A DNA stretch of 64,000 nt from Microcaldota archaeon (lineage in GTDB: Archaea; Micrarchaeota; Micrarchaeia; Micrarchaeales; Micrarchaeaceae). Both the position numbers and the translations under genes were made by a program. The stretch covers positions 1 through 64,000 of the forward strand of contig JAJYLX010000004.1 of the NCBI GenBank assembly GCA_021787495.1, given 5' to 3'. This document shows positions 27,864 through 37,811 of the stretch, piece by piece; the first letter of the stretch is position 1, and each line of letters begins with the position of its first letter. The notes beneath the pieces were generated by a model. The model saw nothing but the letters and a program-made list of their open reading frames with translations, searched no databases and had not been told where the DNA came from.

Positions 27864-27873
27864 ATGGGTATGC

Positions 27874-27947
27874 GGGCCCGGTGGGATTTGAACCCACGAC
27901 TTAGAGGTTAAAAGCCTCCCACTCTGGCCAAGCTGAGTTACGAGCCC
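27874..27947 (-). tRNA. tRNA-Lys (anticodon TTT)
   Basis: The minus strand gives a 74-nt cloverleaf with acceptor GGGCTCG/CGGGCCC, anticodon stem GGAGG/CCTCT around the loop CTTTTAA (anticodon TTT), and T arm GTGGG-TTCAAAT-CCCAC. CCA is not encoded and no intron is seen. Probably co-transcribed ahead of tRNA-Arg(CCG). Confidence 0.95.
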
Positions 27948-27988
27948 CTGGTGATAATTGCACTCAATGCTATTTATCAGTAGCGATG

Positions 27989-28258
27989 TCATCTCCTCCT
28001 GCGCCAGTCGTGCGTCACGACCATCGACACGACGAGCGCTATGGCGAACCAGAAAACGACGTCTATCGCGAGGTTCGTGTAGTTGTAGGTCGTGGTAGGG
28101 GGATACGTGACCAGGTTGTAGAGCCACGCTATCGGCCAGCCGTACCAGGCCGCGCCCACGAGCTGCGCGGGCGTGACGTTGATTATGCCGCTGAGCAGCG
28201 ACGCGGCTATCCCGAACGCGATGTCTCCGATGTAGACCTTCACATGCATGGGAACCAA
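27989..28258 (-). CDS. Small membrane protein, hypothetical
   Basis: An 89-residue protein with three hydrophobic stretches (IAFGIAASLLSGI, VGAAWYGWPIAWLYNLV, IDVVFWFAIALVVSMVV) and a basic C-terminus HDWRRRR. No family recognised. The ATG at 28258 is used; a second in-frame ATG lies three codons downstream (28249). A short unlinked ORF between the tRNA pair and the endonuclease IV gene on the same strand. Confidence 0.55.
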   Translation of the reverse strand: MVPMHVKVYIGDIAFGIAASLLSGIINVTPAQLVGAAWYGWPIAWLYNLVTYPPTTTYNYTNLAIDVVFWFAIALVVSMVVTHDWRRRR

Positions 28259-28304
28259 TCTCTGGATAGGCTTTTATACCAACATGAATGCTGCGCTGCG
28301 CGCG

Positions 28305-29165
28305 TCAGGCGATGCCCATCGCCCTTCTCACGGCCAGCAGGTCGGCCTCCATGTCGCGCTCGGCCGCTACGGGAACCTCCATGACGAAGCAGTCGGTCCC
28401 CAGCCTGTTAGCCGAGAAGAAGTTGGAGAACCCCCTCTGCCCTATGTAGCCCTTCCCGATGTTCCAGTGCCTGTCCTTGCCGCTGCCCAACGGGAACCTG
28501 GAGTCGTTCAGGTGCAGGAGCTTGACCCTTCCCAAGCCAACGTATTCCTCTATCTCACCCATGAGGCGCTCCGTCCCCTCCTTCGTGGAGATGTCGTACC
28601 CTGCGGCGAAGGCGTGGCAGGTGTCCAGGCAGACGCCGACCCTGCCATCCCCCGCCGTGTCGATTATCCTCCCTATCTCGCCGAAGCTTGAGCCGACGCT
28701 GTTGTTGTACCCCGCAGAGTTCTCCAGCAATAGCTCGACGTCGCCGTGCGCGGAAAGGACGCTGCCGATCGAGTCCTCGATGCCGGTGAGCGCTGCCTCC
28801 AGGCCGCTCCCTAGATGAGAGCCTATGTGCACCACGAGGTAATGCACTCCCGCGAGCGAGCAGTTGCGGATGTTGCCCTTCAGCGAGGCTATCGTCTTGG
28901 AGCGTATCTCGCTCCTTGGTGAGCTGGGATTGCACAGGTAGGGCGCATGGGCGAACGGGATTGTGCCGGACTGGCTTACCAGGTCCCTGAACCGCTCGGC
29001 CTCGTCCGCCGCTATCTCGTTGACGGCCCAGGAGCGCGAGCTGGTCACGAACAGCTGGAAGGCGCCGTACCGCATCTCCATCGCCTCCCTCGCGGCGTTA
29101 GATATGCCCCCCTGTATCGAGAGATGGAAGCCGATCCGCGCATTTTCATAGCCCATCACTACCAC
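28305..29165 (-). CDS. nfo: Endonuclease IV (AP endonuclease)
   Basis: A 286-residue TIM-barrel AP endonuclease that cuts 5' of abasic sites in base-excision repair. The tri-zinc site motifs are present: FAHAPYL, VVHIGSH, LLLENSAG, VCLDTCHAFAAGYD, LLHLNDS and DRHWNIGKG. Length is normal. In-frame starts at 29165 and ATG 29156 are both possible (text MVVMGYENARIGFH); the family N-terminus fits either. It is divergent from the histone-fold gene, with 65 bp between them. Confidence 0.95.
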   Translation of the reverse strand: MVVMGYENARIGFHLSIQGGISNAAREAMEMRYGAFQLFVTSSRSWAVNEIAADEAERFRDLVSQSGTIPFAHAPYLCNPSSPRSEIRSKTIASLKGNIRNCSLAGVHYLVVHIGSHLGSGLEAALTGIEDSIGSVLSAHGDVELLLENSAGYNNSVGSSFGEIGRIIDTAGDGRVGVCLDTCHAFAAGYDISTKEGTERLMGEIEEYVGLGRVKLLHLNDSRFPLGSGKDRHWNIGKGYIGQRGFSNFFSANRLGTDCFVMEVPVAAERDMEADLLAVRRAMGIA

Positions 29166-29230
29166 TAATGCTGGCAGTAAAGATTGGTTTAAAAAGCTTA
29201 ATATAAAGTAATAATCCGCTTTGGGGTGTA

Positions 29231-29587
29231 GTGGTGCAAGAGAAGAGGTTCAGCTATTACGATATAGAGCAGTTCCTCAGGGAGGCAGGGGCGGGGCGCA
29301 TAAACGAGAAGGCGATCAAGAGCTTCGAGGAGGAGCTGAAGGACACGGTGTCCGAGCTCGTGGAGCGCGCCGAGGTCTATGCGAACCACGCCGGAAGGAC
29401 GCGCATGGTCACCAACTCCGACATCGACATGGCGGTCTCGTGCGGCGCCAGGCGCGCCCCAATACCCAAACCGCGGCGCAGGATAAGGCTGAAATCTGGG
29501 AATGACAGGAAAAGGCGCGAGAGCCCAGTGCTGAACGCCTCTGATTTTATCACGGTCCCAATCTTGCAGGCGAGGGGTAAAATCTAG
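29231..29587 (+). CDS. Archaeal histone-fold protein with C-terminal tail
   Basis: A 118-residue protein. Residues 8-73 form a single histone fold like archaeal HMf-type histones: INEKAIKSFEEELKDTV for helix 2 and AGRTRMVTNSDIDMAVS for the last loop and helix. About 45 residues follow the fold, basic and proline-rich at first (PIPKPRRRIRLKSGNDRKRR), then a hydrophobic end (NASDFITVPILQARGKI). Typical archaeal histones have no tail. The start is GTG at 29231; an AT-rich TATA region (AATATAAAG, near 29199-29207) lies about 27 bp upstream, implying a nearly leaderless message. Confidence 0.8.
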   Translation: MVQEKRFSYYDIEQFLREAGAGRINEKAIKSFEEELKDTVSELVERAEVYANHAGRTRMVTNSDIDMAVSCGARRAPIPKPRRRIRLKSGNDRKRRESPVLNASDFITVPILQARGKI

Positions 29588-29620
29588 CCTATATAAAAGC
29601 CTTGGCTCTGATTAAGGTGT

Positions 29621-30376
29621 ATGAAGCTTTATGACAAGGCGCTTTACTACGAAATAGCCTTCGAATACGTCAACCCGAAGAGACAGGCCGACCTGTTTGA
29701 GAGATTCATAGACAAGTTCAGCAGGATTAAGGTAAGAAGGTTCCTTGATATCTGCTGCGGACCTGCAGTGCAGCTCAGGGAACTGGCCAAGCGCGGGTAT
29801 GAGTGCGTCGGCCTAGACATGAGCAAGGGGATGCTTGATTATGTAAATGAGAGGGCAGGGAAGGAACGCGTCAGGATCGAGACGGTCAGCGCCGATGCCA
29901 AACACTTCAGGATCAAAAGGCCCGTGGACTTCGCCTTCATCATGGTGGGCACGATAAATTACCTGCCGAAGAGCAACCGTGACATGTTGGAGCACCTCGA
30001 CTCGGTGGCGGCATCGCTGAAGAGCGGGGGGCTTTACGTCATGGAGAACTTCTGGGTCAACCCACCGAGGCCGGAGAGGTGGACGGGAAGGAGGGATGGC
30101 ATAACCGTAAAGAATTACTGGGATTTCAAGATGAAAGACTACCTGAACCAGCTCGGCACCCAGTACTGGACCGTGAAAGTAGATGATAACGGCAAGAGGT
30201 ACACGCTCTACGATATAAACGACCGCAAGGTGATTATGCCGCAGGAGTTCGTCACGCTTGTCAGGCTGAATGGGAAATTCGAGTTCTTGGGGTTCTTTGA
30301 GCACTCAAGCGTTAAGAGGATGAAAATCGGTGGAAAGGATAGTGATAACAACTTCGTCGTGCTGAGAAAAAGGTGA
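29621..30376 (+). CDS. SAM-dependent methyltransferase
   Basis: A 251-residue class I methyltransferase. The SAM-binding loop is RFLDICCGPAVQL, with the acidic residue at the next strand end in CVGLDMSKGML, and VSADAKHF as the adenine-contacting motif. Post-motif text YVMENFWVNPP is unlike small-molecule families I can name. The substrate is unknown. First of three plus-strand genes (two methyltransferases and a HAD phosphatase). Confidence 0.8.
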   Translation: MKLYDKALYYEIAFEYVNPKRQADLFERFIDKFSRIKVRRFLDICCGPAVQLRELAKRGYECVGLDMSKGMLDYVNERAGKERVRIETVSADAKHFRIKRPVDFAFIMVGTINYLPKSNRDMLEHLDSVAASLKSGGLYVMENFWVNPPRPERWTGRRDGITVKNYWDFKMKDYLNQLGTQYWTVKVDDNGKRYTLYDINDRKVIMPQEFVTLVRLNGKFEFLGFFEHSSVKRMKIGGKDSDNNFVVLRKR

Positions 30377-30421
30377 GCAGCAATAGAGAAATGCACTAAA
30401 CCACACAGGCCCAAGAGGGGG

Positions 30422-31066
30422 TTGTACATCTTCACAGATGGCATAAGCTACTTCAAGACGGACGAAGACTCGATATGGGGCAAGGTTGATGAGGCCACTT
30501 TGAGACTGCCCAGGTCCGCGAGAATAAAGGGCAGGTGGCTTAATGTCGCCGCTGGCGATGGCCGCTACAACCTCTATCTTCTCAGGAAGGCAGACATTGT
30601 CGTGACCTCTGACATAGACAGGGGCGCGCTTAGCAAGCTGTTCCATTACACGCCAGACAGATACAAACAGAAGCTCATGACCAAGGCGTTCGACGTGACC
30701 GAGAGGTTCCCGTTCAAGGCGGAGGCGTTCGATGGCGTATTCTGTACCGGAGTACTGCACCTCTTTCCGCGTCCAATGCTCAAGAGGATCGCCAAGGAGA
30801 TAGATAGGGTGCTCAGGCCGGGAGGCACGATCATACTCGACTTCGCCATGGACATTCGGAGGACGTCGCATGATGGAAGGAACATCACGGTCGGTTCTGA
30901 ACCGCGGTATGCCCTCGGCGGCGGAAAGAGACTGCTGGGTGATATGTTTTTGGGTTACAAGGTAAAAATGATTGAATCAAGGGTGGACAGCTCTGTAGAG
31001 GGCAGCCCACCACACAGGTTTCGGTGCAACTTCATACTGCCGGTTGCCACTAAGATGAGTGCATGA
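30422..31066 (+). CDS. SAM-dependent methyltransferase
   Basis: A 214-residue class I methyltransferase with SAM loop LNVAAGDGRYNLYLL, acidic strand end VVTSDIDRGA, and a later strand VLRPGGTIILDFAMDI. The start at TTG 30422 follows a GAGGGGG ribosome-binding-like element. No closer ATG matches the N-terminus. Its stop overlaps the next gene by 4 bp (coupled to the HAD phosphatase). The substrate is not evident. Confidence 0.75.
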   Translation: MYIFTDGISYFKTDEDSIWGKVDEATLRLPRSARIKGRWLNVAAGDGRYNLYLLRKADIVVTSDIDRGALSKLFHYTPDRYKQKLMTKAFDVTERFPFKAEAFDGVFCTGVLHLFPRPMLKRIAKEIDRVLRPGGTIILDFAMDIRRTSHDGRNITVGSEPRYALGGGKRLLGDMFLGYKVKMIESRVDSSVEGSPPHRFRCNFILPVATKMSA

Positions 31067-31623
31067 AGAGGATAGTGTTCATCGACGGGGATGGGACGCT
31101 ATGGTACCCAAGTAAGACGAAGTACAATGACGTTCCATGGTGGGTCTATGAGAACCCGCAGACGAAAGGCAACCCACTTACGCACCTTACACTCATACCG
31201 AACGTGAAGGTAGAGCTCAGGAAACTGAGGTCAAGCGGGATGATTCTCGTACTCCTGTCCACGCAGCCGGGGAATACGAAAGCGGAAAGACTGGAAAGCC
31301 TGATGCGCAAGGTCAGGCACTTCAGGCTTGAGAGATACTTCGACGAGTTCAGGGCCGCGCGGCGCGGCCCCAGACCCAAAGGCAGGTTCACCCCTGACAG
31401 AAAGGACCTCGAAATGCTGGATGTGCTGAAAAGGAGGGGAATCCCGAAGTCCCAAGCCCTGATGGTCGGCGACTCATATGCCAACGACTATCTTCCCGCG
31501 AGGGGGGCGGGCGTGGACGCGCTGCTGGTCAACAACTTCAGGCACATCGAAGGCAGCAAGTGGTACAACAGGGTAAGGAGAAAGGAGAGATATCTCGGCA
31601 GCGTGCTCAAGTACGTGAAGTAG
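31063..31623 (+). CDS. HAD-superfamily phosphatase
   Basis: A 186-residue haloacid dehalogenase-fold hydrolase. Motif I FIDGDGTLW gives the nucleophile Asp, motif II is VLLSTQ, and motif IV is MVGDSYANDYLPARGAG. A Lys in the KSQALM region is consistent with motif III. It resembles phosphatases such as HisB-N/Cof-like or magnesium-dependent phosphatases. Starts inside the end of the upstream methyltransferase gene (ATGA). Confidence 0.8.
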   Translation: MKRIVFIDGDGTLWYPSKTKYNDVPWWVYENPQTKGNPLTHLTLIPNVKVELRKLRSSGMILVLLSTQPGNTKAERLESLMRKVRHFRLERYFDEFRAARRGPRPKGRFTPDRKDLEMLDVLKRRGIPKSQALMVGDSYANDYLPARGAGVDALLVNNFRHIEGSKWYNRVRRKERYLGSVLKYVK

Positions 31624-31626
31624 GGA

Positions 31627-32172
31627 CTAATCCCTCTTCGTGTGATTTAAGACTATGCGCATCCTCTGGCCGACGGGCATGGGGGGCACCATGACAACCT
31701 CGTACCCCAAGCTCTGGTACACGTCAAAAGTTATCCTGCTAAACTCAACCTGCTTACCACCTTCAGTCCTTGAGTCATCGAACTTTATTGGCAGAGGCTC
31801 TAAGAAGAACACTTTCCTGTATCTCCCGGAGCTGACGGCCTCTATATAGCTAGTGTTCACCCTGGCCAAGCGCAGGTATGGTATGCTGTCCGGAACCCCC
31901 CTGTCGAATAGGCACGGCCTGTCTTTTGGCGCTCTCTGCTCTGACACCAGCTGAGCCTTCAATATGCCGAGCTGGAATTCCCTTTCGTCCTTCCTAAGCA
32001 CGGATATAGGTATGTCGTTATGCTTCTCCAGGAATGTCATTGCAGCCTCGGGCACGGTGTCATAGCCTAAGCCGGCAATGCGCCTTAACAGCGTGGTCTT
32101 GCCAGACGCGGGCGCACCGGTTAGCACATACCAGTCAGGCTTGCCATTTACAACGCCTTTATCATGAGGCAT
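31627..32172 (-). CDS. P-loop nucleotide kinase/AAA_28-like ATPase
   Basis: A 181-residue P-loop protein with Walker A TGAPASGKTTLLRRI, a following text YDTVPEAAM, and CLFDRGVPDSIPYLRL resembling the AAA_28 (PF13521, NadR/Ttd14-like) group. In other organisms AAA_28 is sometimes fused to a CYTH domain; here a separate CYTH gene lies 2.4 kb away. The start is ATG 32172. It is convergent with the HAD gene (3 bp apart). Confidence 0.7.
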   Translation of the reverse strand: MPHDKGVVNGKPDWYVLTGAPASGKTTLLRRIAGLGYDTVPEAAMTFLEKHNDIPISVLRKDEREFQLGILKAQLVSEQRAPKDRPCLFDRGVPDSIPYLRLARVNTSYIEAVSSGRYRKVFFLEPLPIKFDDSRTEGGKQVEFSRITFDVYQSLGYEVVMVPPMPVGQRMRIVLNHTKRD

Positions 32173-32328
32173 TTCAACCGGATATGTAGCTGCTTACAAA
32201 ATATATACGCATTTTCTGCAACCACGTCAATGTACGAATATATGCGGTGGCATCCTTGCGCTGAAAACAGCCTTGCACGGCAGCCATAAATAGGTAAAGT
32301 TGGATTCTGATAGCGTCGGAGTGTCAGC

Positions 32329-32829
32329 ATGACAAAAAAAGATACGTGCGGCCTCGGCACGTATGCATGTGTCTTCAACAGGGGCTTCACCAAGGTGCTG
32401 CTGCTGAAGCGCAACGCGAAGAAGAGAAAAATGTGGGGCGCAACGTGGGGCAATGTGGGCGGCAAGGTCGAGTTCGGCGAGACCTCGCGCCAGGCATGCG
32501 CAAGGGAGATGCGCGAGGAGATAGGGCTCAGCGTCAGGCCGTCCGACCTCATCCTCATGGAGGTGAGGGAATTCCCGCACTTCAGGCCGCACGTATTCGG
32601 CATATCATTCATCTATGCCGTCTCGATCAGCGAGAGGTCGAGGATAAGGCTTAACGCGGCCGCGGACACGCCGGAATCGGACGCCTACCAGTGGTTCGAC
32701 ATCGACAGGCTGCCGGATAGCATGCTGGACACGAGGAGGGACATGGTGGCTTGGGCACGCGCGGCAAGGATGATTGCGCACAGAGCTGATAAGCATGGAC
32801 GTGGCATTCATAGTCGCCCTGCTGCCTGA
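32329..32829 (+). CDS. Nudix hydrolase
   Basis: A 166-residue Nudix protein with the box G-x5-E-x7-REUxEExGU: GGKVEFGETSRQACAREMREEIGL (given here in parts, GGKVEFGET and REMREEIGL). Members cleave nucleoside diphosphates linked to other groups, including (d)NTP sanitising. The start is ATG 32329, after AT-rich upstream sequence. The 3' end overlaps the next ORF (32795) by 35 bp, suggesting coupling. Confidence 0.85.
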   Translation: MTKKDTCGLGTYACVFNRGFTKVLLLKRNAKKRKMWGATWGNVGGKVEFGETSRQACAREMREEIGLSVRPSDLILMEVREFPHFRPHVFGISFIYAVSISERSRIRLNAAADTPESDAYQWFDIDRLPDSMLDTRRDMVAWARAARMIAHRADKHGRGIHSRPAA

Positions 32830-33388
32830 CGGGCGGCTATCGCGGGAGATAGCTGCGCTATCGGATAGGATGGCAAAGGAGTATGGAATCCGCGCCACAC
32901 ATGTCAAACTGCCGCCGCACCTTTCCCTCTTCTTCCGGGACAGGATGCGTGCCGCTGACGCCAAGAGGGTCTCAAAGCTGCTCGAATCGGACTGCATGAA
33001 GCTTACGCCATTCACGGTTGGCATGGACGGGATTGGTTATTTCACCAAGGCGCACGGCCGCACCGAGTACACAGTCTACCTGAGAGTGGGCATCGACAGC
33101 GAACTGCTAGAGCTGCACCGGCTCGTCGACTCCAGGACAAGGGCGTATGCGAAGGTGAGGTTCAAGGCGTTCGTGCCGCACGTTACCGTCGCGCACGACG
33201 GATTGGACAAAACGGGATTCCTCGCAATAAATAGGGATTACGAGGGCTTCAGGTTCAGGCGCAGCTTCGAGGCGAAGGTGCTATCCGTCGGCGTGCAAAA
33301 GGATGATGCCAGCCAGTGGAGGTTCAAAGAGTTCGATTTTTCCGCTAGATCAGCGCCGCGAACTTCAGCCCGAACGCGAGCGCTATGA
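32795..33388 (+). CDS. 2'-5' RNA ligase/cyclic phosphodiesterase (LigT-like)
   Basis: A 197-residue protein with the two signature HxS/T motifs of the 2H phosphoesterase superfamily: PHLSLFF (about residue 46) and PHVTVAH (about residue 131). These bind and cleave 2',3'-cyclic or 2'-5' linkages. I use ATG 32795 (MDVAFIVAL) rather than the upstream TTG at 32774. Its 3' end overlaps the convergent gene at 33345 by 44 bp, and the C-terminal residues (RSAPRTSARTRAL) may therefore be a readthrough tail. Confidence 0.78.
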   Translation: MDVAFIVALLPDGRLSREIAALSDRMAKEYGIRATHVKLPPHLSLFFRDRMRAADAKRVSKLLESDCMKLTPFTVGMDGIGYFTKAHGRTEYTVYLRVGIDSELLELHRLVDSRTRAYAKVRFKAFVPHVTVAHDGLDKTGFLAINRDYEGFRFRRSFEAKVLSVGVQKDDASQWRFKEFDFSARSAPRTSARTRAL

Positions 33389-34385
33389 AGAGGCCCTCGA
33401 TGCAGAACATCGTGACCGAGACCTGCCACTCCTTCATCTTCCCCATGTTCATTATTATGTGGGTCCAGCTGTAGATCTTGCGGCCGTACGGCGGCCTCAT
33501 CGTGCCGTCGCTCTGGAGCCTGCCGAGATCTGTCACGTCGAACCTCTTGCGCGCGTGCAGGAAGAACTCAACTATCCACGGTATGAAGATGATTATGCCG
33601 AACGACTCCATGTTGCCCATGACCATCAGCGCGACGATGGCGGTGCCGGCGAAGTAGCTGAAGCTGTCGCCCCCGTATATCCTGGACGGGTAGAAGTCGA
33701 AGACAAACGTCGCGAGCAGGGCGGCCAGAAGCACCGACGAGAGCAGCAGCCCGGTGTACAGGTTGAATGCGAGCGAGTAGAGGAACATCCCGAAGACCGC
33801 CATGGAGGCCGTGCCAGTCTGTATCCCGTTGAACCCACCAAGCAGGTTGAATGCGTTCGCGCCGAAGATTATCGCGAGCGGCACTATTATGAGCGGGTAC
33901 AGCACGCCGAAGTTTACCATGCCGAGGAACGGTATGGAGATCGTGGAGACGCCGGCATTAACAGCCATGAGGGGGATTGCGCCTATCAGGGTGAGCAGGG
34001 GCTTGTGCCACTGCTTCAGCCCTACCCGCGTGTCCTGCATGCCTGTAGTGTGCGTCGCCTTCGACCTGACGTTGATGTCGTCGAGGAAGCCGACGAACGC
34101 TACGAGAAGCACCGCGAGGACTGTGGCGAATAGGTACTCAAGCGAAGCGACGGGCACGTAGAAGTTGAAGCTGCTGCCGAAGACGTACACAAGCATGCCG
34201 ATTGCGAAGCCGAACGCGGTCGCGATCCCCAGGCTCGACGGAACGGTCGGCTTGTGCCTCTTGTTTATGTCATGCGTGGTCACGCCGCACTCGCCCATGT
34301 ACCACATGACGAACTTAACTGCGACGAGCGTTATCGCGAACGCTATGACCGACGGTACGAGCACTGTGAGGAAGCTGTGCGCCAT
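33345..34385 (-). CDS. Polyisoprenyl-phosphate GlcNAc-1-phosphate transferase (MraY/AglH family)
   Basis: A 346-residue polytopic membrane protein, about ten hydrophobic segments, with the family's catalytic signatures: FVGFLDDI (DDxxD-like first Asp pair), NAFNLLGGFNG, YPSRIYGGDSFSYFAGT and a nearby His. It transfers a UDP-linked sugar phosphate onto dolichyl or undecaprenyl phosphate, the first step of N-glycan or similar lipid-linked oligosaccharide synthesis in archaea. It ends 44 bp inside the convergent LigT-like gene. Confidence 0.9.
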   Translation of the reverse strand: MAHSFLTVLVPSVIAFAITLVAVKFVMWYMGECGVTTHDINKRHKPTVPSSLGIATAFGFAIGMLVYVFGSSFNFYVPVASLEYLFATVLAVLLVAFVGFLDDINVRSKATHTTGMQDTRVGLKQWHKPLLTLIGAIPLMAVNAGVSTISIPFLGMVNFGVLYPLIIVPLAIIFGANAFNLLGGFNGIQTGTASMAVFGMFLYSLAFNLYTGLLLSSVLLAALLATFVFDFYPSRIYGGDSFSYFAGTAIVALMVMGNMESFGIIIFIPWIVEFFLHARKRFDVTDLGRLQSDGTMRPPYGRKIYSWTHIIMNMGKMKEWQVSVTMFCIEGLFIALAFGLKFAALI

Positions 34386-34450
34386 CTTATCCCCGGAAGC
34401 CTACACTTATTATAGGCTTATGAAACATACCTTATTTAACTTAAGCAAAT

Positions 34451-34523
34451 GCCCCAGTAGTATAACTTGGACAGAACGCGGGCTTGCGGAGCCTGTAATG
34501 CGGGTTCAAATCCCGCCTGGGGC
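34451..34523 (+). tRNA. tRNA-Arg (anticodon GCG)
   Basis: A 73-nt cloverleaf: acceptor GCCCCAG/CTGGGGC, anticodon stem CGGGC/GCCTG enclosing TTGCGGA (anticodon GCG, decoding CGC/CGU), and T arm GCGGG-TTCAAAT-CCCGC. CCA is not encoded. It is 19 bp upstream of the CYTH gene on the same strand, with only a TTATTTAAC box ahead of it. Confidence 0.93.
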
Positions 34524-34541
34524 GTTAGATCCGTGAGACCG

Positions 34542-35060
34542 ATGGACCACATAAACATAGAGATAAAGGCCAGATGTCAGGACCCGGGCAGGCTAAGGGC
34601 GATCCTGAGATCTGAGAATGCGGACTTTAAGGGAACCGATCACCAGATAGACACGTATTTCAAGGTGAATATGGGCAGGCTCAAGCTTAGGGAGGGCGAC
34701 ATCGAGAACCATCTAATCTTCTACGAAAGGGAAGATCAGAACGGGCCGAAGCAATCAAACGTAACGCTTTACAATACCGTCAAGGGCAGCGGTATAAAGG
34801 AGATACTGGCAAGGTCTCTCGGAGTCCTTTTTGTCGTCGATAAGGTAAGAGAGATCTATTTTATAGGCAATGTCAAGTTCCATCTCGACTCTGTCAACCG
34901 CCTCGGCACGTTCATGGAGATAGAGGCGATAGATATCGGTGGCAAGACAAGGGAGGAGCTCCTTGGGCAGTGCAACAGCTATATGGGGCTCCTCGGCATA
35001 AAGGAGGATGACCTGCTAAGCGGGTCATACAGCGACATGCTCATGGAAGGAAGGGCTTGA
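34542..35060 (+). CDS. CYTH-domain protein (class IV adenylate cyclase/triphosphatase-like)
   Basis: A 172-residue protein with the CYTH tunnel-fold motif near the start: DHINIEIKARC (E-x-K) and a run of charged strands LKLREGDIENHLIFYERED, then VKFHLDSVNRLGTFMEIEA. These proteins bind triphosphates, as in thiamine triphosphatase, RNA triphosphatase or AC-IV. The start at ATG 34542 fits the conserved N-terminus; the longer frame overlaps the tRNA and is rejected. Same strand as tRNA-Arg(GCG). Confidence 0.75.
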   Translation: MDHINIEIKARCQDPGRLRAILRSENADFKGTDHQIDTYFKVNMGRLKLREGDIENHLIFYEREDQNGPKQSNVTLYNTVKGSGIKEILARSLGVLFVVDKVREIYFIGNVKFHLDSVNRLGTFMEIEAIDIGGKTREELLGQCNSYMGLLGIKEDDLLSGSYSDMLMEGRA

Positions 35061-35095
35061 AGCGCTCTCCATATATAGCGTTACTTATGGCTCTT

Positions 35096-35692
35096 TCAAT
35101 GGCCGCGTACAGGGCCGGACCTCAGCGCGGCCATGGCCCCATCTATCTGCAAATGGAGCGAGGTGAGAGTCCCGTTGTTGTCCAGCCCCATGTCCGCCAT
35201 CGCTATGCACTTGATGAGCTGCTGCTTTGCGGGATCAGCGTTGGTAAGCTCCCTCTCCTCCTTCGCTACGAAGTCCTCGAAGCTACCCACATCGCCGTGC
35301 TTGCTCGGGTCGCTCCTGACGCGCTCCACAGTCCGCTCAAAGCGCATGCGCTGCTCGGCATGGACCTCGAATATTGTGCCGCCGTTCGATTTGATCAGCT
35401 CGATCTCGGCGGGATTGCGCAGCGACGTTATGACCAAATCATTCGACTTCGACGAGTTTATGACTCTCCTGCACCAATAGTCGAACCCGAACCTCTGGCG
35501 CATCTCGTTCGCTATCTCGACCATCACATTCCTGTCGAGCGGATTCAGGTTCCTGCCCCTGACCTCCTCCCTGACCTCCTGGCCGAGGTCCCTGTAGTCG
35601 AATCCGTAATGTTCGGCTAGGTAGATTGCGACGGTGTCCTTCCCAGAGCCGTTGAGCCCGACCACTCCGACGAGCATGCATCCACCGTTCAC
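35096..35692 (-). CDS. Nucleotide kinase of the dephospho-CoA kinase/AAA_18 type
   Basis: A 198-residue P-loop kinase with Walker A VVGLNGSGKDTVAIYLA and the basic lid-like text RRVINSSKSNDLVITSLR. It resembles archaeal predicted nucleotide kinases (dephospho-CoA kinase-like COG0237/COG1936 group). The GTG at 35692 overlaps the upstream Nudix stop as GTGA, typical of coupled starts; an ATG five codons later (35677) is the alternative. Confidence 0.72.
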   Translation of the reverse strand: MNGGCMLVGVVGLNGSGKDTVAIYLAEHYGFDYRDLGQEVREEVRGRNLNPLDRNVMVEIANEMRQRFGFDYWCRRVINSSKSNDLVITSLRNPAEIELIKSNGGTIFEVHAEQRMRFERTVERVRSDPSKHGDVGSFEDFVAKEERELTNADPAKQQLIKCIAMADMGLDNNGTLTSLHLQIDGAMAALRSGPVRGH

Positions 35693-36201
35693 CGTGAGAA
35701 CGCCCTTATCGCCTGGGCGACCTCCTCTCCTATCCCTTCTATGCAGTCGTATCTTGCGACCTCCCCTTCATTGACCCACGCGTAGTCCGTGAAGCCTCCC
35801 TTCTCGGGCTTCACCTCCCCGGACCTGTACTTGGCGGCGAACTTGATGAGCACTACCGGGACCTCGTCCGGCCTTATGAAGGCGACGCTGTTTATGTAGA
35901 CCAGCTCGTCGCCGATCTCTATCCCTGCCTCCTCCATTGCCTCCCTCTTGAGGAGCCTCTCGACCGCGTCCTGGAAGTCGAGCACGTCGCCGTTGAGCCT
36001 CGTCGGCTTCTTCGGGTCAATGTCCTTCCATTCCAGCTTCCCCCCAGGCACCGCATACTTGCCGGGATGCACCTTCTCGCGCATGTCGCGCTTCAGTATG
36101 AGGCAGCGCCCGTCGCTCTCCCTGTACGGCACGACGTTCGCCACGAAGTAGAATAGCTTCTCTCTCTTGGCGTTGTCCAGGCTGATATTAGTCGCCGCCA
36201 T
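35689..36201 (-). CDS. Nudix hydrolase
   Basis: A 170-residue Nudix protein with box PGGKLEW...REAMEEAGIEIGD: G(G)K-x-E pattern, then R-E-x2-E-E-x-G, with about 30 residues between GGKLEW and the helix, longer than the strict box. It may be a diverged or insert-bearing Nudix box. The ATG at 36201 (MAATNIS) follows a purine-rich GTGGGGAAG; the longer frame to 36270 is not supported. Its 3' end overlaps the kinase-like gene (GTGA). Confidence 0.75.
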   Translation of the reverse strand: MAATNISLDNAKREKLFYFVANVVPYRESDGRCLILKRDMREKVHPGKYAVPGGKLEWKDIDPKKPTRLNGDVLDFQDAVERLLKREAMEEAGIEIGDELVYINSVAFIRPDEVPVVLIKFAAKYRSGEVKPEKGGFTDYAWVNEGEVARYDCIEGIGEEVAQAIRAFSR

Positions 36202-36277
36202 CTTCCCCACTACTAAAGATTCCACGGCAAAAAATAAAAGCATCACGGAAAGCGCGGCGCAGCATCGCAAGCGTTAA

Positions 36278-37811
<1,534 letters not shown>

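Noticed and set aside
34467-34541. Longer start of the CYTH gene overlapping tRNA-Arg
   Set aside because: The extension is a translation of the tRNA itself; the family N-terminus starts at ATG 34542.
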